Shown: piece after piece, positions 24,788 to 33,894 of the stretch | Layout of the letters: each line of letters begins with the position of its first letter | How positions within the stretch are numbered: position 1 is the stretch's first letter | Notes under the pieces: generated by a model | Seen by the model: only the letters and a program-made list of their open reading frames with translations | The model's database searches: none | What the model was told of the DNA's origin: nothing | NCBI GenBank assembly: GCA_020025775.1 | Contig: JAHHRN010000001.1 | Span: 186,001 to 250,000 of the forward strand | Origin: Acutalibacter sp. | GTDB taxonomy: Bacteria; Bacillota; Clostridia; Oscillospirales; Acutalibacteraceae | Reading direction: 5' to 3' | DNA: 64,000 nucleotides | Made by a program: the position numbers and the translations under genes

Positions 24788-26218
24788 TTAAACGTTGATT
24801 TCAACGTCTAAACCTAAGCAGTCCTTATATTTTTCAATAATAGGCTTCACTTCGGATTCTAAGAATTCGGTGACCTGCTCGGGTGCTCTGCCAACAAAGT
24901 TTTCCGGCACCATTTCTGCCTTGATTTCCTCTAAGGTGAGGGAGAAAGCGGGGTCAGCGGCAATGCGCTCGGGTAAATCGTTCGGAAGACCTTCTACCTT
25001 AACGGTTCTGCCGGCTGCCATAGAATGCTGACGGATTCTCTCGTGAAGCTCCTGTCTGTCGCCGCCCTTCTTTACAGCTGCCATCATGATGTTTTCAGTA
25101 GCCATAAAGGGAAGCTCATCGTTTAAGTGCTTTGCCACCATCTTGGGATAAACCACAAGACCGCTGACAACGTTGATATAAAGCTCTAACACAGCATCCA
25201 CAGCAAGGAAAGCCTCGGGAATGCTGATTCTCTTGTTGGCGGAGTCATCGAGGGTTCTCTCGAACCACTGACCGGAAGCGGTAATGGACGGGTTCAAAGC
25301 ATCGGCGATGACATAGCGTGCAAGAGAAGCGATTCTTTCGCTACGCATCGGGTTTCTCTTATATGCCATAGCGGAAGAACCAATCTGGTTCTTTTCAAAC
25401 GGCTCTTCGATTTCCTTTAAGTGCTGGAGGAGACGAAGGTCGTTGGAGAATTTATGTGCGGACTGTGCGATGCCGGAAAGCACGAAGAGCACCTGGCTGT
25501 CGAGCTTTCTGGGATAGGTCTGACCGGAAACCGGGAAGCAACGGTCGAAGCCCATTTTCTCGGCAATTTTCTGGTCGAGTGCCTTAATCTTTTCGCTGTC
25601 GCCATCGAAAAGCTCTACAAAGCTTGCCTGTGTACCGGTTGTACCCTTGGAGCCTAAGAGACGCATGGTGGAAATCTGGTGCTCGAGAGCATCGAAGTCC
25701 ATGAGTAAATCCATGAGCCAAAGGCTGGCACGCTTACCAACGGTGGTCGGCTGTGCCGGCTGGAAGTGGGTAAACGCAAGGCAAGGCATATTTTTATATT
25801 CATCTGCAAAATCGGCGAGAGCTTTTAAAAGGTTAACCATTTTTTTGCGAACCAGCTTCATGCCCTCAGTCATGATGATTACATCGGTGTTGTCGCCGAC
25901 ATAGCAAGAGGTTGCGCCGAGGTGGATGATGCCCTTTGCCTTGGGGCACTGTACGCCGTAAGCATAAACATGGCTCATTACGTCGTGACGAACCTGCTTT
26001 TCTCTTTCTTCGGCAACTTCGTAGTTAATGTCATCCGCATGCGCTTTGAGTTCTGCAATCTGCTCATCCGTAATCGGAAGACCTAACTCCTTTTCGCTTT
26101 CGGCAAGCGCAATCCAAAGCTTACGCCAAGTTCTGAATTTGAAATCCGGCGAAAAAAGATAGAGCATTTCTTTGCTGGCATAACGGGAATTTAAAGGGCT
26201 TTCATAAACATTTTTCAT
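24788..26218 (-). CDS. purB: Adenylosuccinate lyase
   Basis: A 476-residue fumarase/aspartase-superfamily enzyme acting twice in purine synthesis: it splits SAICAR to AICAR and adenylosuccinate to AMP, releasing fumarate. The superfamily signature is GSSAMAYKRNPMRSE at about 287-301, holding the mobile catalytic serine loop. HLGATSCYVGDNTD and THFQPAQPTTVGKR supply the other active-site histidines. The length is that of the longer clostridial/eukaryote-like subgroup. GGAGG lies 7 nt upstream of the ATG. No other pur genes are nearby. Confidence 0.95.
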   Translation of the reverse strand: MKNVYESPLNSRYASKEMLYLFSPDFKFRTWRKLWIALAESEKELGLPITDEQIAELKAHADDINYEVAEEREKQVRHDVMSHVYAYGVQCPKAKGIIHLGATSCYVGDNTDVIIMTEGMKLVRKKMVNLLKALADFADEYKNMPCLAFTHFQPAQPTTVGKRASLWLMDLLMDFDALEHQISTMRLLGSKGTTGTQASFVELFDGDSEKIKALDQKIAEKMGFDRCFPVSGQTYPRKLDSQVLFVLSGIAQSAHKFSNDLRLLQHLKEIEEPFEKNQIGSSAMAYKRNPMRSERIASLARYVIADALNPSITASGQWFERTLDDSANKRISIPEAFLAVDAVLELYINVVSGLVVYPKMVAKHLNDELPFMATENIMMAAVKKGGDRQELHERIRQHSMAAGRTVKVEGLPNDLPERIAADPAFSLTLEEIKAEMVPENFVGRAPEQVTEFLESEVKPIIEKYKDCLGLDVEINV

Positions 26219-26278
26219 AAGGTTTCCTCCATGAATCGCTGTTGCAGATATTATAAAGTATAAGCTGTTTGAACGAAA

Positions 26279-28033
26279 TTATTTCTCCGGCACGGGGCGG
26301 CGAAGCTTGATATGTACTTCGCGCAGCTGCTGCTCGGTTACGGTGCCGGGAGCACCGAGGAGCATATCCTGTGCATTAGAGTTCATCGGGAAAGCGATGA
26401 CTTCACGGATGTTTTCTTCATCCTTTAAGAGCATAATCATACGGTCTACGCCGGGTGCCATACCTGCGTGCGGCGGTGCGCCGTAGTGGAAGGCTTTGAA
26501 GAGTGCACCGAAGCGTTTTTCAACCTCGGAAGCCTCGTAGCCTGCAAGCTCGAATGCCTTAACCATAATGTCGGGGCGATGGTTACGAACCGCACCGGAG
26601 GAAAGCTCTACGCCGTTGCAGACAATGTCGTACTGGTAAGCTTTAATGGTGAGCGGGTCGTCATGCTCGAGTGCCTCTAAACCGCCCTGCGGCATGGAGA
26701 AGGGGTTGTGGGTGAAGTCTAAGCCGCCCTCTTCGTTTCTCTCATACATCGGGAAGTCGGTGATGAAGCACATTTCAAAACGGTCGGTGTCGATGATTTC
26801 CATACGCTTACCGAGCTCGGTACGAATCTGACCGGCGAGAAGGTTAACAACCTTCGGGCTGTCGCAGATGAAGAAGAGTGTATCATCGGTCTTGAGGTTT
26901 AAGGTATTGGTAAGCTCCGCTTTCTTTTCGGGAACTAAGAACTTGTCGATCGGGCCTTTGAAGGAGCCATCTTCTAAAACGGTTAAGTAGCCGAGACCCT
27001 TCATGCCGATAGACATTGCATAATCGAGCATCTTCTCGAAGAAGCCCTTGCTCTTTTTGCCGCAGCCGGGTGCTACGATACCGCGAACGGGTCTGCCCTT
27101 AAAGGGTTTGAATTCTACATCGGAGAAGAAGTCGGTCAAATCGCAGATTTCCAAGGGGTTGCGAAGGTCGGGCTTGTCTGTACCGTATTTGAGCATAGCC
27201 TCTTCAAACGGAATTCTTCTGAACGGTGCGGGAGAAACGTATTTGCCGTTGCCGAACTTTTCGAAGGTGTCATAAAGCACTTCTTCAGCTACTGCGAAAA
27301 CATCTTCCTGGGTGGCGAATGCCATTTCGAAGTCTAACTGGTAGAACTCACCGGGAGAGCGGTCAGCTCTGGCATCTTCGTCTCTAAAGCAGGGTGCAAT
27401 CTGGAAGTACTTGTCGAAGCCGGACACCATTAAGAGCTGTTTGAACTGCTGGGGTGCCTGCGGCAAAGCATAGAACTTGCCTTCGTGCTTTCTGGACGGG
27501 ATGATATAGTCTCTTGCGCCCTCGGGAGAGGAGCAGGTTAAAATCGGGGTATTGATTTCCGGGAAGCCCATGGATTCCATTTTCTTGCGAAGGAAGCTAA
27601 CTACCTCGGAACGGAATAAAATATTGTCATGTACCTTTTGGTTTCTAAGGTCTAAGAAACGGTAGGTCAGTCGAACATCCTCTCTGGTTTCCTTGGATTC
27701 GCTAACATCAAAGGGAAGAGAAGCGGTGCAAGCACCGAGCACTTCGGCGGATTCTACGTGTACTTCTACTTCACCGGTTGCAATCTTTTTATTGACAGTT
27801 TCTTCGTCACGTTTTACAACCTTACCGGTTACGCTGATAACGCTTTCCTTGCGGAAATCGGACAGCATAGCTTCATCGTGAACAACAACCTGTGTTACGC
27901 CCTCTTGGTCTCTTAAATCCACGAATGCAACGCCGCCGTGGTCACGGATGGTATCTACCCAACCAGCCAAAGAGACGGTCTCGCCTAAGTTGTCGAGGGT
28001 GAGTTCACCGCAGTTATGGGTTCTGTATTTCAT
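26279..28033 (-). CDS. aspS: Aspartyl-tRNA synthetase
   Basis: A 584-residue class IIb synthetase. The N-terminal OB-fold anticodon domain occupies 1-105 (VSLAGWVDTIRDHGGVAFVDLRD). Motif 2 is FQIAPCFRDEDARADRSPGEFYQLDFEM (at about 212-239) and motif 3 GMAPGVDRMIML. The bacterial GAD insertion is present at about 290-405. It charges tRNA-Asp; whether it also mischarges tRNA-Asn cannot be decided here. A promoter with an extended -10 precedes it, and purB follows after 60 bp. Confidence 0.96.
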   Translation of the reverse strand: MKYRTHNCGELTLDNLGETVSLAGWVDTIRDHGGVAFVDLRDQEGVTQVVVHDEAMLSDFRKESVISVTGKVVKRDEETVNKKIATGEVEVHVESAEVLGACTASLPFDVSESKETREDVRLTYRFLDLRNQKVHDNILFRSEVVSFLRKKMESMGFPEINTPILTCSSPEGARDYIIPSRKHEGKFYALPQAPQQFKQLLMVSGFDKYFQIAPCFRDEDARADRSPGEFYQLDFEMAFATQEDVFAVAEEVLYDTFEKFGNGKYVSPAPFRRIPFEEAMLKYGTDKPDLRNPLEICDLTDFFSDVEFKPFKGRPVRGIVAPGCGKKSKGFFEKMLDYAMSIGMKGLGYLTVLEDGSFKGPIDKFLVPEKKAELTNTLNLKTDDTLFFICDSPKVVNLLAGQIRTELGKRMEIIDTDRFEMCFITDFPMYERNEEGGLDFTHNPFSMPQGGLEALEHDDPLTIKAYQYDIVCNGVELSSGAVRNHRPDIMVKAFELAGYEASEVEKRFGALFKAFHYGAPPHAGMAPGVDRMIMLLKDEENIREVIAFPMNSNAQDMLLGAPGTVTEQQLREVHIKLRRPVPEK

Positions 28034-28097
28034 AATTTTTGATTCATTCCTTCCGAAAAGAATTTTTCTTTAAAAATTCCTAATTATACAAATATAG

Positions 28098-28106
28098 ATT
28101 ATAGCA
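28098..28106 (-). promoter_or_regulatory. Extended -10 promoter of aspS
   Basis: On the minus strand the site reads TGCTATAAT, a perfect extended -10, 65 bp before the aspS start. The -35 at the 17-nt position (TGGCAA) is poor. Confidence 0.55.
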
Positions 28107-28146
28107 TAAAGTTTTCCGCTTTGCCACTCTATTTTAGAAAAAAACA

Positions 28147-28175
28147 TTGCATATTTTGCTTTTTTCCTTTAAAAT
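28147..28175 (+). promoter_or_regulatory. Sigma-A promoter of the LCP gene
   Basis: TTGCAT and TAAAAT are separated by 17 nt. The -10 ends 36 bp before the TTG start of the LCP-family gene. Both hexamers match the consensus at 4-5 of 6 positions. Confidence 0.65.
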
Positions 28176-28211
28176 ATAGGAAGAAAATGAAAATTCACGG
28201 AGGTTTTCTCG

Positions 28212-29612
28212 TTGAACGATAGAAAAATGCCCGATTCCAAGGGTAAAAAGGAGTATGAGGATTTTTTCTCTTCTTCTAAAAAACAGGACTTTGAAGACAT
28301 TAGCAGTGGCAGAACAGACCGTCCGGCCCAACAGCCGAAGCAGGAATTCGAGGATTTTTTCACCGGCAGAGAGGATGAAAAATTAAGTCCCCTCCCGCCG
28401 TTTGAATCCGATTTCTTCACGGAGATTGACGAGGACGTATTCGAGCATTTTGCCGAGGATTATCCCACACCGGCACCCCGTCGGGACACCACGCCCAAGG
28501 CGGACATGCCCTACAGCTACAATTACACCGAAGACAAAAAAGCCCCGCACCGTGCCAAAAACGGTGATGAGATTTTTGAGGACATCGACAGCGGCAAGGG
28601 CAAAATGCCGAAAGATAAAAAGCCGATAAAACACAAGGGCTTAAAAATCACTTTTGGCGTCATCGGCGGACTTTTGGCTCTGCTTCTTATTTTGGGTATG
28701 CTCGGGCACAACCAAATCAAAAAAATGCTCGGTCTTGTGGATACAGACCCGATTGAAAAAAATCCCTATGTCAATGAGGCGGATTTAAAATCTCTGCCCG
28801 AAATTCAGAATATTCTTTTAATCGGTACGGATGCGAGAGCCGGCGAAGACCCGCAAAAAACGCGTTCCGACACCATGCTGATTATCACCGTGGACCGCAA
28901 GCATGAGCAAATTAAAATCACTTCTATTTTGCGTGACATGTATATTGATATTCCCGGCTACCGCAAGGATAAAATCAATGCGGCGCACAGCCACGGCGGC
29001 ACACAGCTTTTGATTCATACCTTAGAATCCAATTTCAAAATCAAGATTGACGGCTATGTTATGGTTACCTTTGAGATTTTCACAGAGCTGATTGACTCGC
29101 TCGGCGGCGTGGATGTGGAAATCACCAAAAAGGAAGCCAAATACATCAACAGCCGTGACCACATGACAAAAGAGGATATTGCGGCATTCCCCAAGAAGCT
29201 CGAAGCCGGTATGCAGCACTTTAACGGTCAGCAGGCACTTTGGTACAGCCGTATCCGCTATTTAGACAGCGACTTCCAGCGCACCGCCCGTCAAAGAAAG
29301 GTGCTTTCCGCCCTCTTCAGCCGTGCCAAGAGCCAAGATATTTCAAAGCTCATCGGCATTGCGAAAAAGATTTTGCCGATGCTCCATACCAGCTATGATG
29401 CCGGCGAGCTTTTATCGCTTTCGACCTTAGCACCGAAGTTTTTCACGTATGAGCTTGTAGAACAGCAGATTCCTGCACAGGGTGCTTACAAAAGTGAAAA
29501 CCACCGCGGGCAGGATTGTCTCGTTCCTGATATGCAAAAGAACAAAGAAATTTTGCAGAACTTCATCTTTGAAAAGGTGGAGCCTAAAGAAACCGAAACC
29601 AAGAAAAAATAA
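28212..29612 (+). CDS. LytR-CpsA-Psr (LCP) family wall ligase
   Basis: A 466-residue type II membrane protein. LCP enzymes attach polyprenyl-linked teichoic acids or capsule polymers to peptidoglycan. Residues 1-143 are cytosolic; one membrane helix lies at 145-165; the LCP domain follows at about 200-350 with IGTDARAGE, TRSDTMLIITVD, SILRDMYIDIPGY, KINAAHSHGG (conserved Arg and Asp residues) and SLGGVDVEI. The long N-terminal tail repeats an acidic-aromatic motif (YEDFF 15-19, DFEDI 26-30, EFEDFF 45-50, ESDFF 65-69, IFEDI 121-125), absent from most LCP proteins. The start is a TTG with GGAGG 8 nt upstream. It is transcribed against the local leading strand. Confidence 0.92.
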   Translation: MNDRKMPDSKGKKEYEDFFSSSKKQDFEDISSGRTDRPAQQPKQEFEDFFTGREDEKLSPLPPFESDFFTEIDEDVFEHFAEDYPTPAPRRDTTPKADMPYSYNYTEDKKAPHRAKNGDEIFEDIDSGKGKMPKDKKPIKHKGLKITFGVIGGLLALLLILGMLGHNQIKKMLGLVDTDPIEKNPYVNEADLKSLPEIQNILLIGTDARAGEDPQKTRSDTMLIITVDRKHEQIKITSILRDMYIDIPGYRKDKINAAHSHGGTQLLIHTLESNFKIKIDGYVMVTFEIFTELIDSLGGVDVEITKKEAKYINSRDHMTKEDIAAFPKKLEAGMQHFNGQQALWYSRIRYLDSDFQRTARQRKVLSALFSRAKSQDISKLIGIAKKILPMLHTSYDAGELLSLSTLAPKFFTYELVEQQIPAQGAYKSENHRGQDCLVPDMQKNKEILQNFIFEKVEPKETETKKK

Positions 29613-29625
29613 ATTTCCAAAAAGA

Positions 29626-29657
29626 AAAACCGAGAGGCATTTTCACCTCTCGGTTTT
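29626..29657. terminator. Bidirectional rho-independent terminator
   Basis: A 12-bp stem AAAACCGAGAGG/CCTCTCGGTTTT with a T-tract on the plus side and an A/T-rich flank on the other. It lies between the convergent LCP and recG genes. Confidence 0.9.
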
Positions 29658-29694
29658 TTCTTTTTTTGAAAGAAGAAAACCTGTTTCTTCTGTT

Positions 29695-31728
29695 TTACAG
29701 CACATTTGCACTTTCAAACATTTTTAAAATCTGCTTTTTGAGTGCCTTATGTTCGGGGGCATCCAAGCTCGGGTCCTCGCTCAAAAGCGCTGCGGCGGCG
29801 GTTTGCACCGTTTCTAAGAGCCTTGTATCTCTTAACAAATCCGCAATGCGCAGGGGCGGCAGACCGTGCTGTCTATCCCCAAAGAAATCGCCGGGGCCAC
29901 GCAATTTTAAATCGGCATCGGCAATTTTAAAGCCGTCGCTTGTTTCGCACATGGTTTGAAGCCTGGTTTTCGCTTCTTCGTTTTGTGCATCCGACACCAA
30001 AATGCAGGTGGATTTTTCCTTACCTCTGCCCACTCGTCCGCGCAGCTGATGCAGCTGAGAAAGCCCGAAGCGTTCGGCGTTTTCAATCACCATGACGGCG
30101 GCATTCGGCACATCGACACCGACCTCGATAACGACGGTCGAAACCAAAATATCAATTTTACCGTCCTTGAAATCGCGCATGACCCGGTCCTTATCCTTGG
30201 GCTTCATTTTGCCGTGTAAAAGACCTAAGCGGCAAGAAGAAAGCGGCCCGTTTTTTAAGATTTCATAATACTGCTCGGCAGGGATGAGGCGGCTTTCGCT
30301 CTCCTCTACGAGCGGGCAAACGATATAGCCCTGTAGACCCCTTGCCACGTGCTTTAACAGGAATTTATAAATGCGATTGTGATAGGAAAGCGGCACGGCG
30401 TAGGTTTCGATTTCCTGCCTGCCGGGGGGTAATTCATCCAGAATGGAAACATTGAGGTCGCCGTATAAGAGCAGGCCTAAGGTTCTCGGAATCGGTGTTG
30501 CGGACATGACGAGTGTATGCGGATTTTCGCCTTTTTCGGAGAGTGCCGCACGCTGATTTACGCCGAAACGGTGCTGTTCATCGGTGATGACGAGACCTAA
30601 GTTTTTATAATTTACCGCTTCGCTGATGAGGGCATGCGTACCCACGGCGAGTGCGCCGTCTGCGCTTTCCAAAATTGCCTGTGCTTCGCGTTTCTGCTTG
30701 GCGGTCATACTGCCGGTGAGAAGCACAATCGGCACGCCGAGGGGCGCTAAAAAGCTTTGGAACGAGCGAAAATGCTGTTCCGCCAGTACCTCTGTCGGCG
30801 CCATGACGGCAGATTGGAAGCCATTTTGATAGGCGGCATAGACGAGCGCCGCGGCAACCAAGGTTTTGCCCGAGCCAACATCGCCCTGCAAAAGGCGATT
30901 CATCGCTTCGCCGGACTGCATATCCGAAAGGGCTTCGTTCACGGCGCGTTTTTGCGCATTTGTCGGCGTAAACGGCAGGGTTTTATAGAAAGCTTCTACC
31001 GAAGGCTTTTGCAAAACATAATCGGTTCTCCCCTGCTTTTTCTGCTTTTTGAGGAGCAAAAGTCCGAGGTGCAAGAGGAACAATTCATCAAAAATCAGAC
31101 GTTTTTTGGCTTCTTCCAGTTCCGCGTCTGTTTCGGGAAAATGAATCTTATGAATTGCCCAATCGAGAGAGCAAAGGCCATAGGTTTTACGGATAGATTC
31201 TGGTAAAAAATCCGCAATGGGCGCTTCTAATTCCTCGAATACCGCGCGCACGGTTTTTTCGATAATCTTCGTTGAAAGTGCCGCCGAAGAGGGATAAATC
31301 GGTCGGATTTTGTCGGCACTTTGGGGCTTTTGAAAGAGCGGAGAAGCCATTTCACGTTCACCGTAACGGCCGACGGTCATCTTGCCGAAAAAGAGATAGG
31401 TTTCGCCCTCTTTCAGCATATGTTTTACATATTTATTATTGAAAAACGTGAGGTTCAAAACGCCGCTATCATCGGCGACCGACGTTTTATAAAGCGACAT
31501 CCCCCGCCCTGTACGGATTTCCTGCGGGGCGTAGGCCACTATAGCTTTGATGCACACGTTTTCGCCCACGGGCATTTCCCGAATGGGCACGATTTTGCGC
31601 CAATCCTCGTAGGCACGCGGATAATAGCGCAAAAGGGCACCGGCAGACGGCACCGAAAGCTTTTTAAAAGCTTCCGCGCGCGCCGGACCGACACCCTTTA
31701 CAAATTGTATATCTGCCTGTAATTTCAT
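29695..31728 (-). CDS. recG: ATP-dependent DNA helicase RecG
   Basis: A 677-residue superfamily 2 helicase that remodels stalled forks and Holliday junctions. An N-terminal OB-fold wedge domain precedes the motor. Helicase motifs seen: GDVGSGKT (I, about 284), APTEVLA (Ia), TGS, DEQHRFG (II, the usual RecG DEQH box), MSATPIPRT (III), then GLLHGKMK, VSTVVIEVGVDVPNA (V) and QLRGRVGRG (VI). Full length. GGAG lies 10 nt upstream of the ATG. It follows fakA by 16 bp, forming the common clostridial asp23-fakA-recG cluster. Confidence 0.97.
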   Translation of the reverse strand: MKLQADIQFVKGVGPARAEAFKKLSVPSAGALLRYYPRAYEDWRKIVPIREMPVGENVCIKAIVAYAPQEIRTGRGMSLYKTSVADDSGVLNLTFFNNKYVKHMLKEGETYLFFGKMTVGRYGEREMASPLFQKPQSADKIRPIYPSSAALSTKIIEKTVRAVFEELEAPIADFLPESIRKTYGLCSLDWAIHKIHFPETDAELEEAKKRLIFDELFLLHLGLLLLKKQKKQGRTDYVLQKPSVEAFYKTLPFTPTNAQKRAVNEALSDMQSGEAMNRLLQGDVGSGKTLVAAALVYAAYQNGFQSAVMAPTEVLAEQHFRSFQSFLAPLGVPIVLLTGSMTAKQKREAQAILESADGALAVGTHALISEAVNYKNLGLVITDEQHRFGVNQRAALSEKGENPHTLVMSATPIPRTLGLLLYGDLNVSILDELPPGRQEIETYAVPLSYHNRIYKFLLKHVARGLQGYIVCPLVEESESRLIPAEQYYEILKNGPLSSCRLGLLHGKMKPKDKDRVMRDFKDGKIDILVSTVVIEVGVDVPNAAVMVIENAERFGLSQLHQLRGRVGRGKEKSTCILVSDAQNEEAKTRLQTMCETSDGFKIADADLKLRGPGDFFGDRQHGLPPLRIADLLRDTRLLETVQTAAAALLSEDPSLDAPEHKALKKQILKMFESANVL

Positions 31729-31744
31729 GCAAAAACAGCTCCGT

Positions 31745-33364
31745 TTATTCTACGGAAACCACGAAATAGTAAACCGGCTGACCGCCGTTTACCACGTTGA
31801 TTTCCGCCGCGGGGAATCGAGCCTGCAAGCGTTCTGCAAGTGCGTTTGCGGTCGCTTCATCGGTATCCTCGCCGTATAAAATCGTCATCATAGAGCCGCC
31901 GTGCTTCTTCATAAGTCTTCTGGTGACTCTGTACGCTGTAGAAACCAAATCATCCTCTACCAAGGTGATTTTGCCATCCTCCATGCCGAGGATTTGACCC
32001 TTTTTGATGCGTTCGCCGCTGTATTCGGAATCACGCGCCGCAAAGGTCACCTGTGCGGTATGTACTCCCTCTGCTGCTTTCATCATTTCGAGATGATTCT
32101 CTTCTGCGCTTAAAGATTCGTCGAAGGAGAGAATGGCGGTAATGCCCTGCGGAATGGTCTTGGTGGAGAGCACGCTCACGCCTCTGTCGGCGAGCGGAAC
32201 GGTCTGCTCAGCCGCCATGATGATGTTTTTATTATTCGGAAGCACGAAAACGTGACGTGCGGGGGTTGCTTCGACTGCCTTTAAAATGTCATCCGTAGAG
32301 GGATTCATCGTTTGACCGCCGGAAACCACAACGTCTGCGCCAAGCTCCTTAAAGAGCTCTTTTACGCCTTCGCCTGCGGCAACCGCAACAAAGCCGTATT
32401 CGTTTTCGGGCTCTACACGGGTGAATTCTTCTTTTTTAGCACTTTCTTCCGAGGCTTCTTCCTCTGCGTCGTCAGCTTCCTCTAAAATGTTCAAAACGGC
32501 AACATCATAGATAGCGCCGAGTTTTAAAGCGGCGGCAAGCACAGCACTCGGGTCATCGAGATGCACATGGATATAGAGCTTTTTATTTTCACAGGAAAAT
32601 TCTTTCAAAAGGCCGCTGTTTTTGAGGAAGTTCTGGAAAGCTTCGACCTCAGCCTGCGTGGTCTGCACGTGACGAACGGTAAGCTTTACACTGTAGCCGT
32701 ACTGCTTTGTATCCTCTGCCTCTGCCTTGTCTTCACCGTTGAGGTTGACCATGACGCCGTCTAAAATATAGCTCTTCATGCCCTCTAAGACATAAACAAA
32801 GCCTTGACCGCCGGCATCTACAACGCCTGCCTCTTTCAGTACGGGAAGCATTTCGGGGGTCATGGCGAGAGCTTCTTTCGCCGCCTCATAGAAAATAACA
32901 AAGGTCTTTTTATAATCTTCTTCATTCGCTTCGAGTGCCTTGGCAGCTGCCAAACGAACCACGGTTAAAATGGTGCCCTCGGTAGGCTTCATAACTGCCT
33001 TGTAGGCGGCTTCTCTACCCTTATCAAATGCGGCGGCAAGCTGTAAGCCGTCTGCCGCTTCAATGCCTTTTAAGCCTTTAGAAATGCCACGGAAAATAAG
33101 AGATAAGATAACGCCGGAGTTACCTCTTGCGCCTCTTAAAAGTCCGCCTGCTGTAACCTTTGCAATCGCACCGAGTTCGGTTTCTGTTGCCACGCGAAGC
33201 GCACCTGCCGCGGATTCAATGGTCATGGACATATTGGTGCCCGTGTCGCCGTCCGGTACAGGGAACACGTTTAAAGCGTCTACCTCTGCGCTGTGGTTCA
33301 CTAAAAGATTTGCGCCCGAAAGCAGAGCGTTTTTAAAAATTTCACCGGTTAATAATTCTGCCAC
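31745..33364 (-). CDS. fakA: DAK2-domain fatty acid kinase FakA
   Basis: A 539-residue protein of the DhaL/DAK2-DegV-associated family. The N-terminal DhaL-type kinase domain shows HSAEVDALNVFPVPDGDTGTNM, with the Mg-binding aspartates of DGDTGTN, and GARGNSGVILS. The middle and C-terminal parts are FakA-specific, including VVSGGQTMNPSTDD. FakA phosphorylates acyl chains bound to FakB (DegV family) so that exogenous fatty acids enter phospholipids; no fakB gene is in the window. The start is GTG with AAAGGAG 8 nt upstream. The stop of asp23 lies 1 bp before the GTG. Confidence 0.93.
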   Translation of the reverse strand: MAELLTGEIFKNALLSGANLLVNHSAEVDALNVFPVPDGDTGTNMSMTIESAAGALRVATETELGAIAKVTAGGLLRGARGNSGVILSLIFRGISKGLKGIEAADGLQLAAAFDKGREAAYKAVMKPTEGTILTVVRLAAAKALEANEEDYKKTFVIFYEAAKEALAMTPEMLPVLKEAGVVDAGGQGFVYVLEGMKSYILDGVMVNLNGEDKAEAEDTKQYGYSVKLTVRHVQTTQAEVEAFQNFLKNSGLLKEFSCENKKLYIHVHLDDPSAVLAAALKLGAIYDVAVLNILEEADDAEEEASEESAKKEEFTRVEPENEYGFVAVAAGEGVKELFKELGADVVVSGGQTMNPSTDDILKAVEATPARHVFVLPNNKNIIMAAEQTVPLADRGVSVLSTKTIPQGITAILSFDESLSAEENHLEMMKAAEGVHTAQVTFAARDSEYSGERIKKGQILGMEDGKITLVEDDLVSTAYRVTRRLMKKHGGSMMTILYGEDTDEATANALAERLQARFPAAEINVVNGGQPVYYFVVSVE

Positions 33365-33365
33365 G

Positions 33366-33722
33366 TTAATTCTCCTTTATGCCGTCTACATATACGTTGA
33401 TTTTTTTCACGGCAAGGCTGGTTGCGCGCTCCACCGTATAACGCACTTTATTGGTGATGCTGTCGACAATCGCGGCAATGTTGACACCGTAGGTGACGAA
33501 AATGTGTAAATCCAAAATAAGCTCATTGCCAACGGATTTCACTCTGACGCCTTGGTCAATATAATTCCTCTGACGGAAGAAAAAGGCGCGTAGACCCTGC
33601 GATGCACCGCAGTTTGCCATACCCGAAACGCCGAAGCAGGATGTTACGGTATGACCGATGAGGTCTGAAAAATAGTTGTCGTTGACTTCAATATTTCCGA
33701 GATGATTTTCAATACGAATCAT
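33366..33722 (-). CDS. Asp23/Gls24 family protein
   Basis: A 118-residue small cytosolic protein of the Asp23/DUF322 family. The characteristic pattern of alternating strands and helices is seen: IGHTVTSCFGVSGM, GVRVKSVGNELILDLHIFVTYGVNIAAIVDSITNKVRYTVER and VKKINVYVDGI. In staphylococci the founder coats the membrane and its loss evokes a wall stress response; the role of the yloU-like homologues beside fakA is not settled. It is the first gene of asp23-fakA-recG, directly after a near-consensus promoter. Confidence 0.92.
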   Translation of the reverse strand: MIRIENHLGNIEVNDNYFSDLIGHTVTSCFGVSGMANCGASQGLRAFFFRQRNYIDQGVRVKSVGNELILDLHIFVTYGVNIAAIVDSITNKVRYTVERATSLAVKKINVYVDGIKEN

Positions 33723-33818
33723 ATCTGGTACACTCCTTTTTTAAGGATAGGGCTTTTCTTAAAAGTCCCTTTTGCATAGCGGAAAACCTCTTTAATTTTC
33801 CATATCTATACAGATTAC

Positions 33819-33847
33819 ATTATACCCAAAAAACCGCGCTAAGTCAA
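33819..33847 (-). promoter_or_regulatory. Sigma-A promoter of asp23-fakA-recG
   Basis: On the minus strand TTGACT and TATAAT are separated by exactly 17 nt. The -35 box and spacer lie inside the terminator stem of the upstream gene (33830-33864), so termination and initiation share the same DNA. Confidence 0.85.
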
Positions 33848-33864
33848 TGACTTTGCGCGGTTTT
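33830..33864 (-). terminator. Rho-independent terminator of the solute-binding protein gene
   Basis: A long stem: outer arms AAAACCGCGC/GCGCGGTTTT and inner arms AAGTCA/TGACTT, followed on the minus strand by TTTTTT. It overlaps the next promoter. Confidence 0.88.
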
Positions 33865-33894
33865 AAATGAATATTTAAAGGGGTCTAATAATCA

